This document shows, piece after piece, positions 8,183 through 16,919 of a stretch of 64,000 nucleotides of DNA. Made by a program: the position numbers and the translations under genes. Position 1 is the first letter of the stretch. The number at the start of each line of letters is the position of its first letter. The stretch is from JAICYJ01 sp963797565 (GTDB lineage: Bacteria; Actinomycetota; Thermoleophilia; Gaiellales; JAICJC01): positions 1-64,000 of the forward strand of contig CAWCPM010000015.1 in the NCBI GenBank assembly GCA_963797565.1. The letters are read 5' to 3'. Under the pieces are notes generated by a model that saw only the letters and a program-made list of their open reading frames with translations, searched no databases and was not told where the DNA came from.

Positions 8183-8335
8183 CACGGCGAGTGTCGCACA
8201 TGGCGGGGCGTGATCGGCATCACGGCGCCAGCGGCCATCCCGCGAACCTGATCCAGAGCTGCCGGGCCAACGGCCCGGTCGGCACCCGCTGAGGGTCACC
8301 GGCAACGACGCGCAGGGCCGTCTACGATAGCGGCC

Positions 8336-9598
8336 ATGTTCACCAAATCCGTTCTTCCCAACGGCCTGCGCGTCGTCACCCACCCCATGACCGGCGCCAA
8401 GTCGGTGGCGGTGATGGTGATGCTCGCCGCCGGCAGCCGCTACGAGAGCCGCGAGACCAACGGCATCGCCCACTTCGCCGAGCACATGTTCTTCAAGGGC
8501 ACCGACAAGCGACCCACCGCCAAGGACATCTCGGCCGAGGTGGACGGCATCGGCGGTGAGTTCAACGCGTTCACCGGCAAGGAGTACACCGGCTACTACA
8601 TCAAGTGCGCGGCCGAGCACCGCGCGCTGGCCCTGGACGTGCTGGCCGACCAGCTGCTCTCGTCACGCTTCGACGCGGAGGAGATCGAGCGCGAGAAGGG
8701 CGTGATCATCGAGGAGCTGAACATGTACGTGGACACGCCCCGTGACCGGATCGATTCGGTCTACGAGACGCTCCTGTTCGGCGACCAGCCGCTGGGTTGG
8801 GACATCATCGGCACCAAGGAGACGATCCGGGCGGCCAACCGGCAGACGTTCGTCGACTACCTGCACGACTGGTACACCCCACGGCGGATGGTGGTGGGCG
8901 CTGCCGGAGCGGTCGACGGCGACTTCCTGGCCGAGGTGGAGGCCCAGTTCGGCCACCTCGACGACCGGCCCAGCGGCGACTGGAGCCCGATCGACGTCGT
9001 GCAGACCGAGCCGCGGGTGCGGCTCGAAACCCGCGACTCCGACCAGGCCCACCTGCGGCTGGGCGTCCGCGGCATCCAGACCACCAGCCCCGACCGCTAC
9101 GCGATGCAGGTGCTGACCGCGGTGCTGGGCGGCGGCATGTCCTCGCGCCTGTTCATCGAGGTGCGCGAGCGGCTGGGTCTCGCCTACTACGTCTTCGGCT
9201 ACCACCAGAGCTACCACGACACCGGCACCCTCTTCGCCCAGGCGGGCGTCGACACCGAGCGGATCGACCAGGCGGTGGCCACCATCGTGGCCCAGTTCCG
9301 CAAGATCGCCGACGAACCGATCGCCGACGACGAGCTGCGCCGCTGCAAGAACTACCTGAAGGGCCGCATGGTGCTGCAGCTCGAGGACCCCAAGGGCCTG
9401 CTCATGTTCGGGCTGCGCCGCGAGGTGCTCGAGGACCGGGTGGCCGAGATCGACGAGGTGCTGGACGGCGTCGAGGCGGTGACGGTGGAGGACATCCAGC
9501 GGGTGGCGCGGCAGGTGATCGTCGACGACGGCCTCAACTTCAGCCTGGTCGGCCCGTTCGAAGACGAGCAGCGGTTCTTCGACATCCTGACCGGGTGA
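8336..9598 (+). CDS. M16-family zinc metallopeptidase (processing peptidase-like)
   Basis: A 420-residue peptidase with the inverted zinc motif HxxEH at His46-Glu49-His50 (HFAEHMFFKG) and the downstream acidic cluster EEIEREKGVIIEEL that provides the third metal ligand. The C-terminal inactive half carries LGGGMSSRLFIEVRERLGLAYYV. It resembles the bacterial YmxG/PqqL-like branch, related to mitochondrial processing peptidase, and probably degrades or trims peptides in the cytoplasm. There is no signal peptide. TACGAT at 8323-8328 lies 7 bases before the ATG without a Shine-Dalgarno. The M24 peptidase gene converges on it 5 bases downstream. Confidence 0.9.
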   Translation: MFTKSVLPNGLRVVTHPMTGAKSVAVMVMLAAGSRYESRETNGIAHFAEHMFFKGTDKRPTAKDISAEVDGIGGEFNAFTGKEYTGYYIKCAAEHRALALDVLADQLLSSRFDAEEIEREKGVIIEELNMYVDTPRDRIDSVYETLLFGDQPLGWDIIGTKETIRAANRQTFVDYLHDWYTPRRMVVGAAGAVDGDFLAEVEAQFGHLDDRPSGDWSPIDVVQTEPRVRLETRDSDQAHLRLGVRGIQTTSPDRYAMQVLTAVLGGGMSSRLFIEVRERLGLAYYVFGYHQSYHDTGTLFAQAGVDTERIDQAVATIVAQFRKIADEPIADDELRRCKNYLKGRMVLQLEDPKGLLMFGLRREVLEDRVAEIDEVLDGVEAVTVEDIQRVARQVIVDDGLNFSLVGPFEDEQRFFDILTG

Positions 9599-9602
9599 GC
9601 CG

Positions 9603-10755
9603 CTAGGGGCGGATCTCGAGCTCGTAGTCGAACCGCGTGAGCACGTCCGGCTCGCCGCCGGTGACGACCACCAGGTCCTCCAGCCGCACGCCGCCGAAGT
9701 CCTTGCGGTAGACGCCGGGCTCGACCGTGACCACGTCACCGGCCGCCAGCGGCTCCTTGCAGCCGAGGCCCATGTACGGCGCCTCGTGCACCTCGACCCC
9801 GACCCCGTGCCCGAGGCCGTGAAAGAAGTCCTCGCCCAGGCTCTCGCCGTCGGCCAACCCCCGCTGGGTGCGGAAGCCACCCTCTTCGATCGCGTCGCAG
9901 GCCACCTCCCAGGGCGCGGACCCGGCCACGCCGTCGGTGATCGCCTCGGTGCTCCGCTTCAGCGCCTCGAGCACGGTGGCATGCATCACGCGCAGCCGCT
10001 CCGGCGCCTCGCCGAAGCAGAACGTGCGGGTCATGTCGGCGCAGTAGCGGCTGGCCGCATGGCGCGGGAAGATGTCCACGATCACCGGCTCGCCGGCGTG
10101 GATCGGACCGCTGCCGAGATCGTGCACCAGCGCGCCGCGAGGGCCGGCGCCGACCAGCGGCGGCTCGCCCTCGCAGCCGTGCTCGCGCAGCGTGTCCACG
10201 ATCGCGGCGCGGACGCGCTCGCACGTGACCTGCTCGCCGCCCGCCATCAGCACACCCGACTCATCGCGGCGTTGCCGATCCCAGCAACTCCCGTACCGAG
10301 CCGAAGGCCTGCTCGGTTGCACGCTGGGCAACGTTGATCGCGGCCAGCTGGGCAGCGTCCTTGCCGCGACGCCGCCGCTCGAACAGGTCGCGGTCGGGGG
10401 TGACCGTGTGGCCCTTTCCGCGCAGGTAGTCGGCCAGGATCAGCGGGAAGGAGGGAGGAACGACGACGGCCTGTGCACCGGCCTTCTCCAGCACCCGCCG
10501 AACGACCTCCATCTCGGCGTCGTGGTAGCTCCACCCCTTTGCCATCAGCTCGCGGCCGCCGAACTGATCGTCGGTCCAGACGTCACCGGCGCGTGAGTCG
10601 CGGCGGATCACGTCAGCCTCGAGCACGCTCGCCACGATCACGCTCTGCCCGTTCAGCTCGAGGTAGGTGAACGGGTCGACCACGGTCACGCCGGTGGCGA
10701 CGAACATGTCCGCGTCGCGCTGGGAATCGGCATGGATGAGCAGGTTGTCAGTCAT
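9603..10755 (-). CDS. M24-family aminopeptidase P-like (Xaa-Pro) peptidase, interrupted by a frameshift
   Basis: The N-terminal creatinase-like domain (starting MTDNLLIHADSQRDADMF) ends at AFGSVRELLGSATPR with a stop. The catalytic pita-bread domain continues in another frame from DESGVLMAGGEQVTCERVRA. Metal ligands are visible in IVDIFPRH and SRYCADMTRTF (Asp residues), GLGHGVGVEVHEAP (His) and TVEPGVY (Glu). One indel at about 10258-10270 joins the halves into a protein of about 380 residues, normal for the family. These enzymes remove N-terminal residues before proline or act as proline dipeptidases. TAGGTT lies 6 bases before the ATG. As written the chain would stop before the active site. 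Confidence 0.85.
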
Positions 10756-10761
10756 GGCGGC

Positions 10762-10783
10762 AACCTACCACGCAGGCTACGGT
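10762..10783. promoter_or_regulatory. divergent -10 elements between M24 peptidase and MobA-like gene
   Basis: TAGGTT on the minus strand (10767-10762) is 6 bases from the M24 ATG at 10755. TACGGT on the plus strand (10778-10783) is 6 bases from the GTG at 10790. The whole intergenic space is 34 bases, so both transcripts would have almost no leader. Motif reading only. Confidence 0.4.
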
Positions 10784-10789
10784 TGGCCG

Positions 10790-11338
10790 GTGGACGACCA
10801 ACCCCGCGAGACGATCGCCGCCGTGGTGCTGGCCGCGGGCGAGGGCCGGCGCTTCGGCGGCCCCAAGCAGCTGCACGTGATCGACGGCATCACCATGCTG
10901 GAGCGGGTGCTGATCGCGGTCGAGCGGTCCGGGATCGCCACCCGCTTGGTGGTGCTCGGCGCGCGCGCCGAGCGGATCACGGCGGAAGTGCCCCTGCACG
11001 GTGCGGTCGCCGTGCTGTCACCGCGGTGGGCGGATGGGCAGGCGGCATCGCTGAAGACGGCCCTGGAGACGCTGCCCGAACGGATCGACGAGGCGCTGGT
11101 GGTGCTCGGTGACGGGCCGGGGCTCGATCCGCGCGCAATCCGGCGCACGGCGGCGGGCGGACACGGCGTTCGCGCGGCGGACTACGGCCGCGGACGCTCG
11201 CACCCGGTGGTGCTGCCCCGGGCGTACTGGGCGGCGCTGCCCGAAACCGGCGACACGCCCGGCCGCGATCTGGAGGCGACGCTGATCGACTGCAGCGGGC
11301 TGCCCGAGCCCGGCGACGTGGATTACGCGGCGCCCTGA
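10790..11338 (+). CDS. MobA/MocA-like nucleotidyltransferase
   Basis: A 182-residue protein with the nucleotide-binding loop VVLAAGEGRRFGGPKQL near the start, the acidic VVLGDGPGL (metal-binding Asp) and GRSHPVVLP. These match molybdenum cofactor cytidylyl/guanylyltransferases such as MocA and MobA, which transfer CMP or GMP onto molybdopterin. No other molybdenum genes are in the window, so the exact acceptor is open. GTG at 10790 is chosen for the TACGGT element 6 bases upstream; the frame is also open further upstream. Its 3' end overlaps the 3' end of rsrA by 16 bases on the opposite strand. Confidence 0.78.
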   Translation: MDDQPRETIAAVVLAAGEGRRFGGPKQLHVIDGITMLERVLIAVERSGIATRLVVLGARAERITAEVPLHGAVAVLSPRWADGQAASLKTALETLPERIDEALVVLGDGPGLDPRAIRRTAAGGHGVRAADYGRGRSHPVVLPRAYWAALPETGDTPGRDLEATLIDCSGLPEPGDVDYAAP

Positions 11339-11565
11339 CCGCGGCAGTGCAGCCGCACCCGCTCGACCAGCCCCTCCGGCACCGGATCGCCGCAGCAGAC
11401 CGTCTTCACGGTGTCGCGCAGCTTGGCCTCGAAGTGGTAGCGCTCGCGGCAGTAGGCGCAGGTGCCGAGGTGCTGCTCGATCATCGACACCTCGTCCTGG
11501 GTCAGCTGCCGGTCGAGGTAGGGCTGCAGCTGGCTCTCGACGCCCAGACATGGATCAAGGCTCAT
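11323..11565 (-). CDS. rsrA: zinc-binding anti-sigma factor (RsrA-like)
   Basis: An 80-residue protein with the ZAS signature HLGTCAYCRERY (HxxxCxxC) at about residues 32-43 and further cysteines near VCCGDP and HCRG. RsrA-type anti-sigmas bind SigR-type sigma factors in the reduced, zinc-loaded state and release them when a disulfide forms. The gene begins inside the end of the upstream sigma gene (11 bases overlap), the standard sigR-rsrA arrangement in Actinomycetota, so it should be made in step with its partner. Confidence 0.85.
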   Translation of the reverse strand: MSLDPCLGVESQLQPYLDRQLTQDEVSMIEQHLGTCAYCRERYHFEAKLRDTVKTVCCGDPVPEGLVERVRLHCRGQGAA

Positions 11566-12190
11566 GACCGTCCTCCGATGCTCTGCTTGCCAACGCCTGC
11601 TTGAGGGCACGGCGCCCGCGGTGCAGCCGCGACATGACCGTCCCGATCGGAATGCCGAGGATGTCCGCGGCGTCCTGGTAGCTGAAATCCCCGATGTCGA
11701 CCAGCACCACCACCTCGCGGAACATGGGCGGGATGTCGCCCAGCGATTCGGCGATGGCGCCGCCGGAGAGGCGGTTCAGCACCGCCTCCTGGGGCTCGGC
11801 GCCGGCCTCGGAGAGGTGGTTGTAGAGGTAGTACTCGGACGTGTCCTCGAACGACTCCTGGGCCGGGCGACGGCTCTGCTTGCGGGCCTCGTCGAGGAAC
11901 ACGTTGCGCAGGATGGTGGCCAGCCAGGCCGCGAGGTTGCTGCCCGGCCGGTACCCGCGCCAGCCGCGGAACGCCCGCAGGTAGGTCTCCTGCACCAGCT
12001 CCTCGGCGGTCTGCTGCGAGCCGCTCAGCCGCAGCGCGATCCGGTACAGCTGGTCGGCGTGCTCGAGCGCCTCCTCCTCGAAGTGCACGCGATCGCGCGC
12101 CTCCGCCGCCCGTTCGGCGGCGGCCGTCGGCTCCGCCTGATCGGAAGGAGGATCGGCCACGAGTCCCACGCTATCAGCAACCAGCAACAT
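11555..12190 (-). CDS. sigR: ECF sigma factor, SigR/SigH family (redox stress)
   Basis: A 211-residue sigma factor. Region 2 shows HADQLYRIALRLSGSQQTAEE, with ETYLRAFRGW and NLAAWLATILRNVFLDEARK (SigR-type NL.AWL..I..N.). Region 4 is FSYQDAADILGIPIGTVMSRLHRGRRALK. With the adjacent ZAS anti-sigma this is the thiol-oxidative stress pair that in relatives drives thioredoxin and thiol genes. A SigR-type promoter (GGGAAT, 17 bases, GTTG) lies just upstream of its own start, so autoregulation is likely. ATG at 12190 falls about 10 bases past that -10, so the mRNA would be nearly leaderless; GTG at 12166-12168 is a possible alternative. Confidence 0.88.
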   Translation of the reverse strand: MLLVADSVGLVADPPSDQAEPTAAAERAAEARDRVHFEEEALEHADQLYRIALRLSGSQQTAEELVQETYLRAFRGWRGYRPGSNLAAWLATILRNVFLDEARKQSRRPAQESFEDTSEYYLYNHLSEAGAEPQEAVLNRLSGGAIAESLGDIPPMFREVVVLVDIGDFSYQDAADILGIPIGTVMSRLHRGRRALKQALASRASEDGHEP

Positions 12191-12200
12191 CCGAATCGGT

Positions 12201-12227
12201 CAACGTCACAGCCGCCCGCATATTCCC
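12201..12227 (-). promoter_or_regulatory. SigR-type promoter upstream of sigR
   Basis: Read on the minus strand, GGGAAT (12227-12222), 17 bases and GTTG (12204-12201) match the SigR/SigH consensus (GGAAT/GGAAC and GTT, 16-19 bases apart). It faces sigR and ends 10 bases before its ATG. This supports positive autoregulation under thiol-oxidative stress, as known for Streptomyces sigR and mycobacterial sigH. Confidence 0.6.
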
Positions 12228-12238
12228 CACGGCAAGTT

Positions 12239-12258
12239 TTAGTCACTTGAGCTAATAT
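12239..12258 (+). promoter_or_regulatory. nadB -10 element with TTAG-N9-CTAA inverted repeat
   Basis: TAATAT at 12253-12258 sits 9 bases before the nadB GTG. It overlaps the right half of an inverted repeat, TTAG at 12239-12242 and CTAA at 12252-12255. Such an AT-rich palindrome across a -10 in a GC-rich region is a plausible repressor site for the NAD operon. I cannot say which regulator would bind. Confidence 0.4.
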
Positions 12259-12267
12259 GCGCTGGCC

Positions 12268-13755
12268 GTGATCCGAGACGACCATCACACGGTCGACCTG
12301 CTCGTCGCCGGCGCCGGCCTGGCGGGCCTCTATGCGGCTCTGCAAGCGGCCGAGCTGGGTGCACGCGTGACCCTGGTCAGCAAGGGATCGCTGCAATCCT
12401 CGAACTCGTTCTACGCCCAGGGCGGCGTCGCAGCCGCGATCGGGCCGGATGACGACCCGTCACAGCACATGGCCGACACGGTGCTGGTCGGACGCGGGCT
12501 CTGCGACCCGCGCGCGGTCGAGCTGCTGGTGTCCGATGCCCCGGCTCGGATGGCCGACCTGGAGCGGATGGGCGTGCCGTTCGACCGCGACCGGGACGGC
12601 CACCTGGCGCTGGGCCGCGAGGGCGGCCACGGCCGCCGGCGGATCCTGCACGCGGGCGGCAGCGCCACGGGCCAGCACATCGCCGAGGTGCTGATCGCCC
12701 GGGTCCGCTCCCAGCCGCTGATCAACGTGCTCGAGCACACCGCGATGCTGGAGCTGATCGCAGACGGCGGCGGCTGTGCCGGGGCGTGGGTGATCGGCCA
12801 CGATGAGCTGCGGCCACTGCGCTCGCGCATGACGCTGTTCGCCACCGGCGGCGCCGGCGCGCTGTACGCCCGCACCACCAATCCTCCGGGGGCTCTCGGC
12901 GACGGCATCGCGATCGCACGCCGGGCCGGGGCGACCATCGCGGACATGGAGTTCGTGCAGTTCCACCCCACGGCGCTGGCGGTCGGCGACCGCGCCTTCC
13001 TGATCTCCGAGGCGGTGCGCGGCGAGGGCGCCCACCTGGTCGACGAGAGCGGCCGGCGATTCATGCTGGACGTTCACGCCGACGGCGAGCTCGCGCCTCG
13101 CGATGTCGTGGCCCGGGAGATCCAGAACCGCCTGGCCGATGGAGAGGTCAGCTACCTGACGCTGGGTCACCTCGACGCCGCCGCCGTGCGCGACCGGTTC
13201 CCGAACCTGGTCGAGGGCGCCGCGCGCGCCGGGCTCGATCTGACCCACGACCGGCTGCCGGTCTCGCCGGCGGCGCACTACCTGATGGGCGGCATCGCCA
13301 CCGGCCTGGACGGCGCCAGCGACATCGCCGGCCTCTACGCCGTCGGCGAGTGCGCGTCCAGCGGCGTGCACGGCGCGAACCGGCTGGCGTCGAACTCGCT
13401 GCTCGAGTGCTTCGTCTTCTCCCACCGCGCTGTCGCCGCCGGTCTGGACGCCGGAGCGGTTCACGTGGAGACGGAGCCGCCACAGCATCCGCTGGCCGGT
13501 GCGCCGCTGGCGGAGCTGCGGCGCCGGATGTGGAGCGATGCCGGCCCGCTGCGCGAGGCCGCCGGGCTGGAGCGGATGCTGGAGTGGCTCGCCGATCAGC
13601 CGGCCTCCAACCCGCGTGACGTCGCCCGGCTGATCGCGGGCGCCGCGCTCCAGCGCCACGAGAGCCGTGGCGCGCACGTGCGGCTCGATTTCCCCTCCGA
13701 AGACCCCGCCCTCGCCCACAGGATGCCGTGCCCGGCCCAGCCCCAGACAGTGTGA
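12268..13755 (+). CDS. nadB: L-aspartate oxidase
   Basis: A 495-residue flavoenzyme that oxidises L-aspartate to iminoaspartate, the first step of de novo NAD synthesis, passing electrons to oxygen, fumarate or quinone. FAD motif VAGAGLAGLYAALQAAELGARV starts at about residue 10. The succinate-dehydrogenase-like signatures SSNSFYAQGGVAAA, EFVQFHPTAL, SEAVRGEGAHLVDESG and GEVSYLTLGHLD are present, as is the C-terminal GANRLASNSLLE. GTG at 12268 has TAATAT 9 bases upstream. The stop overlaps the start of nadC by 28 bases, beginning a tight nad/mqn run. Confidence 0.94.
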   Translation: MIRDDHHTVDLLVAGAGLAGLYAALQAAELGARVTLVSKGSLQSSNSFYAQGGVAAAIGPDDDPSQHMADTVLVGRGLCDPRAVELLVSDAPARMADLERMGVPFDRDRDGHLALGREGGHGRRRILHAGGSATGQHIAEVLIARVRSQPLINVLEHTAMLELIADGGGCAGAWVIGHDELRPLRSRMTLFATGGAGALYARTTNPPGALGDGIAIARRAGATIADMEFVQFHPTALAVGDRAFLISEAVRGEGAHLVDESGRRFMLDVHADGELAPRDVVAREIQNRLADGEVSYLTLGHLDAAAVRDRFPNLVEGAARAGLDLTHDRLPVSPAAHYLMGGIATGLDGASDIAGLYAVGECASSGVHGANRLASNSLLECFVFSHRAVAAGLDAGAVHVETEPPQHPLAGAPLAELRRRMWSDAGPLREAAGLERMLEWLADQPASNPRDVARLIAGAALQRHESRGAHVRLDFPSEDPALAHRMPCPAQPQTV

Positions 13756-14570
13756 TCGCCCGCGCCCTGGCCGAGGACGTCGGCAGCGGCGACGTCACCA
13801 CCGACGCGATCGTGCCCGCAGATCTGCGCGGCAGCGCCGACGTCGTGGTGCGCGAGGCAGGCGTCATCTGCGGGCTCGACCAGGCGTTCGCAGTGCTGCT
13901 GGAGCTCGACCCCGAGGCTCGCATGGAGCGACTCGCGGAGGACGGCGACCTGGTCGCAGACCCGCCGCAGGTGGTGGCGCGGATGCACGCGTCGGTGCGG
14001 GCACTGCTGACCGGGGAGCGCACCGCGCTCAACCTGCTGCAGCGGATGTCGGGCATCGCCACGACCACCCGCCGCTACGTTGACCTGGTGGCCGGAACCG
14101 GCGTGCAGCTGCTGGATACCCGTAAGACGGCTCCCGGCCTGCGCGCGCTGGACAAGCACGCCGTGGCCTGCGGAGGCGGCACCAACCACCGCGCCGGCCT
14201 GCACGACGCCGTGCTGATCAAGGACAACCACGTGGCGGTCGCCGGCGGCGTGCCGGCCGCGATCGAGCGCGTCCGCCTGGGCCATCCCGGGCGACCGGTG
14301 GAGGTCGAGGTCGACACGATGGCCGAGCTGCAGCAGGCGCTCGACGCCGGCGCCGACGTGATCCTGCTCGACAACATGCCGCCCGGCGAGCTGCGCCGGG
14401 CGGTGGCAACGACGGCCGGACGCGCACGCCTGGAGGCGTCCGGCGGCATCACCATCGACACCATCCGCGAGGTGGCCGAGACCGGGGTCGACGCGATCTC
14501 GGTGGGAGCGCTCACGCACTCCGTGCGCGCGCTCGACATCGCACTGGAGGTACCACCATCAGCATCCTGA
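13728..14570 (+). CDS. nadC: nicotinate-nucleotide pyrophosphorylase (quinolinate phosphoribosyltransferase)
   Basis: A 280-residue enzyme that converts quinolinate and PRPP to nicotinate mononucleotide. Conserved blocks are LAEDVGSGDVTTDAIV at the N-terminus, ERTALNLLQRMSGIAT, DTRKTAPGLRALDKHAV, CGGGTNHRAGLHDAVLIKDNH with its basic PRPP and quinolinate ligands, and LEASGGITIDTIREVAETGVD near the end. GTG at 13728 overlaps the end of nadB, and the stop lies 20 bases before nadA. Confidence 0.94.
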   Translation: MPGPAPDSVIARALAEDVGSGDVTTDAIVPADLRGSADVVVREAGVICGLDQAFAVLLELDPEARMERLAEDGDLVADPPQVVARMHASVRALLTGERTALNLLQRMSGIATTTRRYVDLVAGTGVQLLDTRKTAPGLRALDKHAVACGGGTNHRAGLHDAVLIKDNHVAVAGGVPAAIERVRLGHPGRPVEVEVDTMAELQQALDAGADVILLDNMPPGELRRAVATTAGRARLEASGGITIDTIREVAETGVDAISVGALTHSVRALDIALEVPPSAS

Positions 14571-14590
14571 CCGAACCCGATATCGAAACC

Positions 14591-15520
14591 ATGCAGGACG
14601 AGGTGCGCGCGCTGGCACGCGAGCGCAACGCCGTGATCCTGGCCCACAACTACCAGGTCCCCGAGGTGCAGGACGTGGCCGACTACGTCGGCGACTCGCT
14701 GGGCCTGTCGCAGCAGGCCGCCACCACCGATGCCGACGTGATCGTGTTTGCCGGCGTGCACTTCATGGCCGAGACGGCCGCCATCCTGGCGCCGGATCGC
14801 ACCGTGTTGATCCCCGACCTCGAGGCCGGATGCTCGCTGGCGGCCAGCATCGACGCCGAGGCGCTCGAGCGCTGGAAGCAGGAGAACCCGGGCGCCGTCG
14901 TTGTCAGCTACGTCAACACCACGGCCGAGGTGAAAGCGCTCTCCGACTACTGCTGCACGTCGGGGAACGCGCGCGCCATCATCGAGGCGGTGCCCGAGGA
15001 CCGCGACATCCTGTTTCTGCCGGACATGTTCCTCGGCGCCTACCTGGAGCGGCTGACCGGCCGGCGCATGAAGATCTGGCCCGGCGAGTGTCACGTCCAC
15101 GCCGGCATCCGCCCGCAGGACGTCAGCCGGATGATGGAGGAGCGGCCCGAGACAGACCTGCTGATCCACCCGGAGTGCGGCTGCGCCAGCCAGTGCCTGT
15201 ACGCGGCTTCGCACGATGCCAAGCTGGCCGAGACCACCCACGTGCTCTCCACCGAGGGAATGGTGCGCCACGTGACAACGTCGAAGCGCACCGACTTCGT
15301 GGTCGCGACCGAGACCGGCATCCTGCACCGGCTGCGCAAGGAGGCGCCCGACAAGCGGTTCTACGCGATGTCGGAGCGGGCGGTATGCCGCTACATGAAG
15401 CAGATCACCCTGCCCAAGCTGCGGGACAGCCTGCGCGAGATGCAGTATCCCGTGACCGTCCCCGACGACGTCGCTGCGCGGGCGCGCCGCGCGATCGAGC
15501 GGATGGTGGAGATCGTGTGA
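14591..15520 (+). CDS. nadA: quinolinate synthase
   Basis: A 309-residue [4Fe-4S] enzyme that condenses iminoaspartate (from NadB) with dihydroxyacetone phosphate to quinolinate. The three cluster cysteines are in DLEAGCSLA (about residue 80), IHPECGCASQC (about 195) and SERAVCRYMKQ (about 262). HNYQVPEVQDVADYVGDSL opens the substrate domain. ATG at 14591 is the first canonical start; the upstream frame is open to the nadC end but lacks a standard start. The order B-C-A with overlaps puts all three de novo enzymes on one mRNA. Confidence 0.94.
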   Translation: MQDEVRALARERNAVILAHNYQVPEVQDVADYVGDSLGLSQQAATTDADVIVFAGVHFMAETAAILAPDRTVLIPDLEAGCSLAASIDAEALERWKQENPGAVVVSYVNTTAEVKALSDYCCTSGNARAIIEAVPEDRDILFLPDMFLGAYLERLTGRRMKIWPGECHVHAGIRPQDVSRMMEERPETDLLIHPECGCASQCLYAASHDAKLAETTHVLSTEGMVRHVTTSKRTDFVVATETGILHRLRKEAPDKRFYAMSERAVCRYMKQITLPKLRDSLREMQYPVTVPDDVAARARRAIERMVEIV

Positions 15521-16092
15521 GCGAGGCGCCGGTGACGCTCGTGCTCGTCCCGACCGAGCTCGAGGCGCGACGGCTGGCGCTCAGGCACGAGCCGCTCGAG
15601 CTGTGCGGGTTCGGCCTGGCCCGAGCCGGCGTGGGCGCGATGCAGGCGATCGCCAGGCACCGGCCGCAGCGGGTGGTGCTGGCCGGGGTGGCCGGAAGCT
15701 ACGACGCCGAGCTGGCCCCGATCGGCGCGGTGCTGGCGCCGGGGCTGGTGCGCTGCCACGGCGTCGGCGTCGGCGACCGGACGCCGGCCCAGATGGGGTT
15801 CGCCGACAGCGACGAGGCGACACTCGATGGGCAGGACGGACTGGCCCTGTCGGTGGCACGGGCATCGGAGTCGCTCGACCAGGCCCGCTCGCGCCGCGCG
15901 GCGGAGCCGCGGGCGGTGCTCGAGGAGATGGAGGGATACGCGGTTGCCTTGGCGGCAATGACGGCGGAGATCCCCTGCACGATGCTGCGGGCGGTATCGA
16001 ACATGGCCGGCGACCGCGATCCGGCCGGCTGGTCGCTGGATCCGGCGCTGGACGCGCTGCGGGAGCGGCTGGGTAGCATGCTGGCATCGTGA
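15517..16092 (+). CDS. mqnB: futalosine hydrolase-like nucleosidase (MqnB)
   Basis: A 191-residue PNP/MTAN-fold nucleosidase, slightly short for the family. The substrate-binding EEMEGYAVALAA at about residues 131-142 and the early LVPTELEARRLAL match futalosine hydrolases, which release hypoxanthine from futalosine to give dehypoxanthine futalosine. GTG at 15517 overlaps the nadA stop and its own stop overlaps the mqnD start. Sitting next to mqnD strongly favours MqnB over a plain MTA/SAH nucleosidase. The Asp expected near the end is in the VSNMAGDRD region. Confidence 0.8.
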   Translation: MSEAPVTLVLVPTELEARRLALRHEPLELCGFGLARAGVGAMQAIARHRPQRVVLAGVAGSYDAELAPIGAVLAPGLVRCHGVGVGDRTPAQMGFADSDEATLDGQDGLALSVARASESLDQARSRRAAEPRAVLEEMEGYAVALAAMTAEIPCTMLRAVSNMAGDRDPAGWSLDPALDALRERLGSMLAS

Positions 16093-16919
16093 AGCTGCGC
16101 GTCGGCATCTCCCCCTGCCCCAACGACACGTTCGCCTTTCACGCGATCCTGGAGCGGCGGATCGACATGCGCGGGTTCGAGCTTGACGTGGAGCTGCTGG
16201 ACGTGCAGCAGCTGAACGACGGGCTGTTCGGCGGCCGCTACGACATCGCCAAGGCCAGCTTCCATGCCGCGCTGCTGCTCTCCGACCGGTTCGTGGTGCT
16301 GGGCAGCGGCTCCGCGCTCGGGTTCGGCGTCGGCCCGCTGCTGGTTGCGGCCGGGCCGGGGACGACGCCGTCACCGCAGTCGCGGGTGCTGTGCCCGGGC
16401 GAGACCACCACCGCGACGCTGCTCTACCACTGCCTGCACCCCCGCCAGGGCACGCTCACCCAGGCCGTTTTCACCGACATCGGCCCCGCGCTCCTGCGCG
16501 GCGACGCCGACCTGGGCGTGCTCATCCACGAGGGCCGGCTCACCTACCAGCGCGACGGCCTGACGCTGGTCGAGGACATGGGCACGTCGTTCGAGCGGCT
16601 GGCGGACGCGCCGGTGCCGCTGGGCGGGATCCTGGCGGACAGGGCGCTGCCCGACGGCACAGCCGCCGAGTTTGCCGGCCTGCTGCGGGAGTCGATCGCC
16701 TACGGGTGGGCCAACCGCGACGAGGCGCTGGTCACCATCCGCCGCCATGCCCAGGAGATGGACGAGAGCGTGATCTGGCCCTACGTCGAGCTGTACGTCA
16801 ACGACCACACCGTCGACCTCGGCGCCGAGGGTGTGCGCGCGCTCGCGGTGCTTGAACGAACCGCGCGCGCGGCGGGTCTGTTTGCAGGCGATCTGCCGCC
16901 GCTCACCGTAGTCGGTTGA
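16089..16919 (+). CDS. mqnD: 1,4-dihydroxy-6-naphthoate synthase
   Basis: A 276-residue periplasmic-binding-protein-fold enzyme of the futalosine menaquinone pathway. It converts cyclic dehypoxanthine futalosine to 1,4-dihydroxy-6-naphthoate. The signature VGISPCPNDTFAFHA is at residues 5-19, followed by DVQQLN and RYDIAKASFHA, with LGVLIHEGRLTY mid-protein (catalytic His). It overlaps mqnB by 4 bases. With mqnB it shows that this organism makes menaquinone by the futalosine route; mqnA, mqnC and mqnE are not in the window. Confidence 0.93.
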   Translation: MKLRVGISPCPNDTFAFHAILERRIDMRGFELDVELLDVQQLNDGLFGGRYDIAKASFHAALLLSDRFVVLGSGSALGFGVGPLLVAAGPGTTPSPQSRVLCPGETTTATLLYHCLHPRQGTLTQAVFTDIGPALLRGDADLGVLIHEGRLTYQRDGLTLVEDMGTSFERLADAPVPLGGILADRALPDGTAAEFAGLLRESIAYGWANRDEALVTIRRHAQEMDESVIWPYVELYVNDHTVDLGAEGVRALAVLERTARAAGLFAGDLPPLTVVG

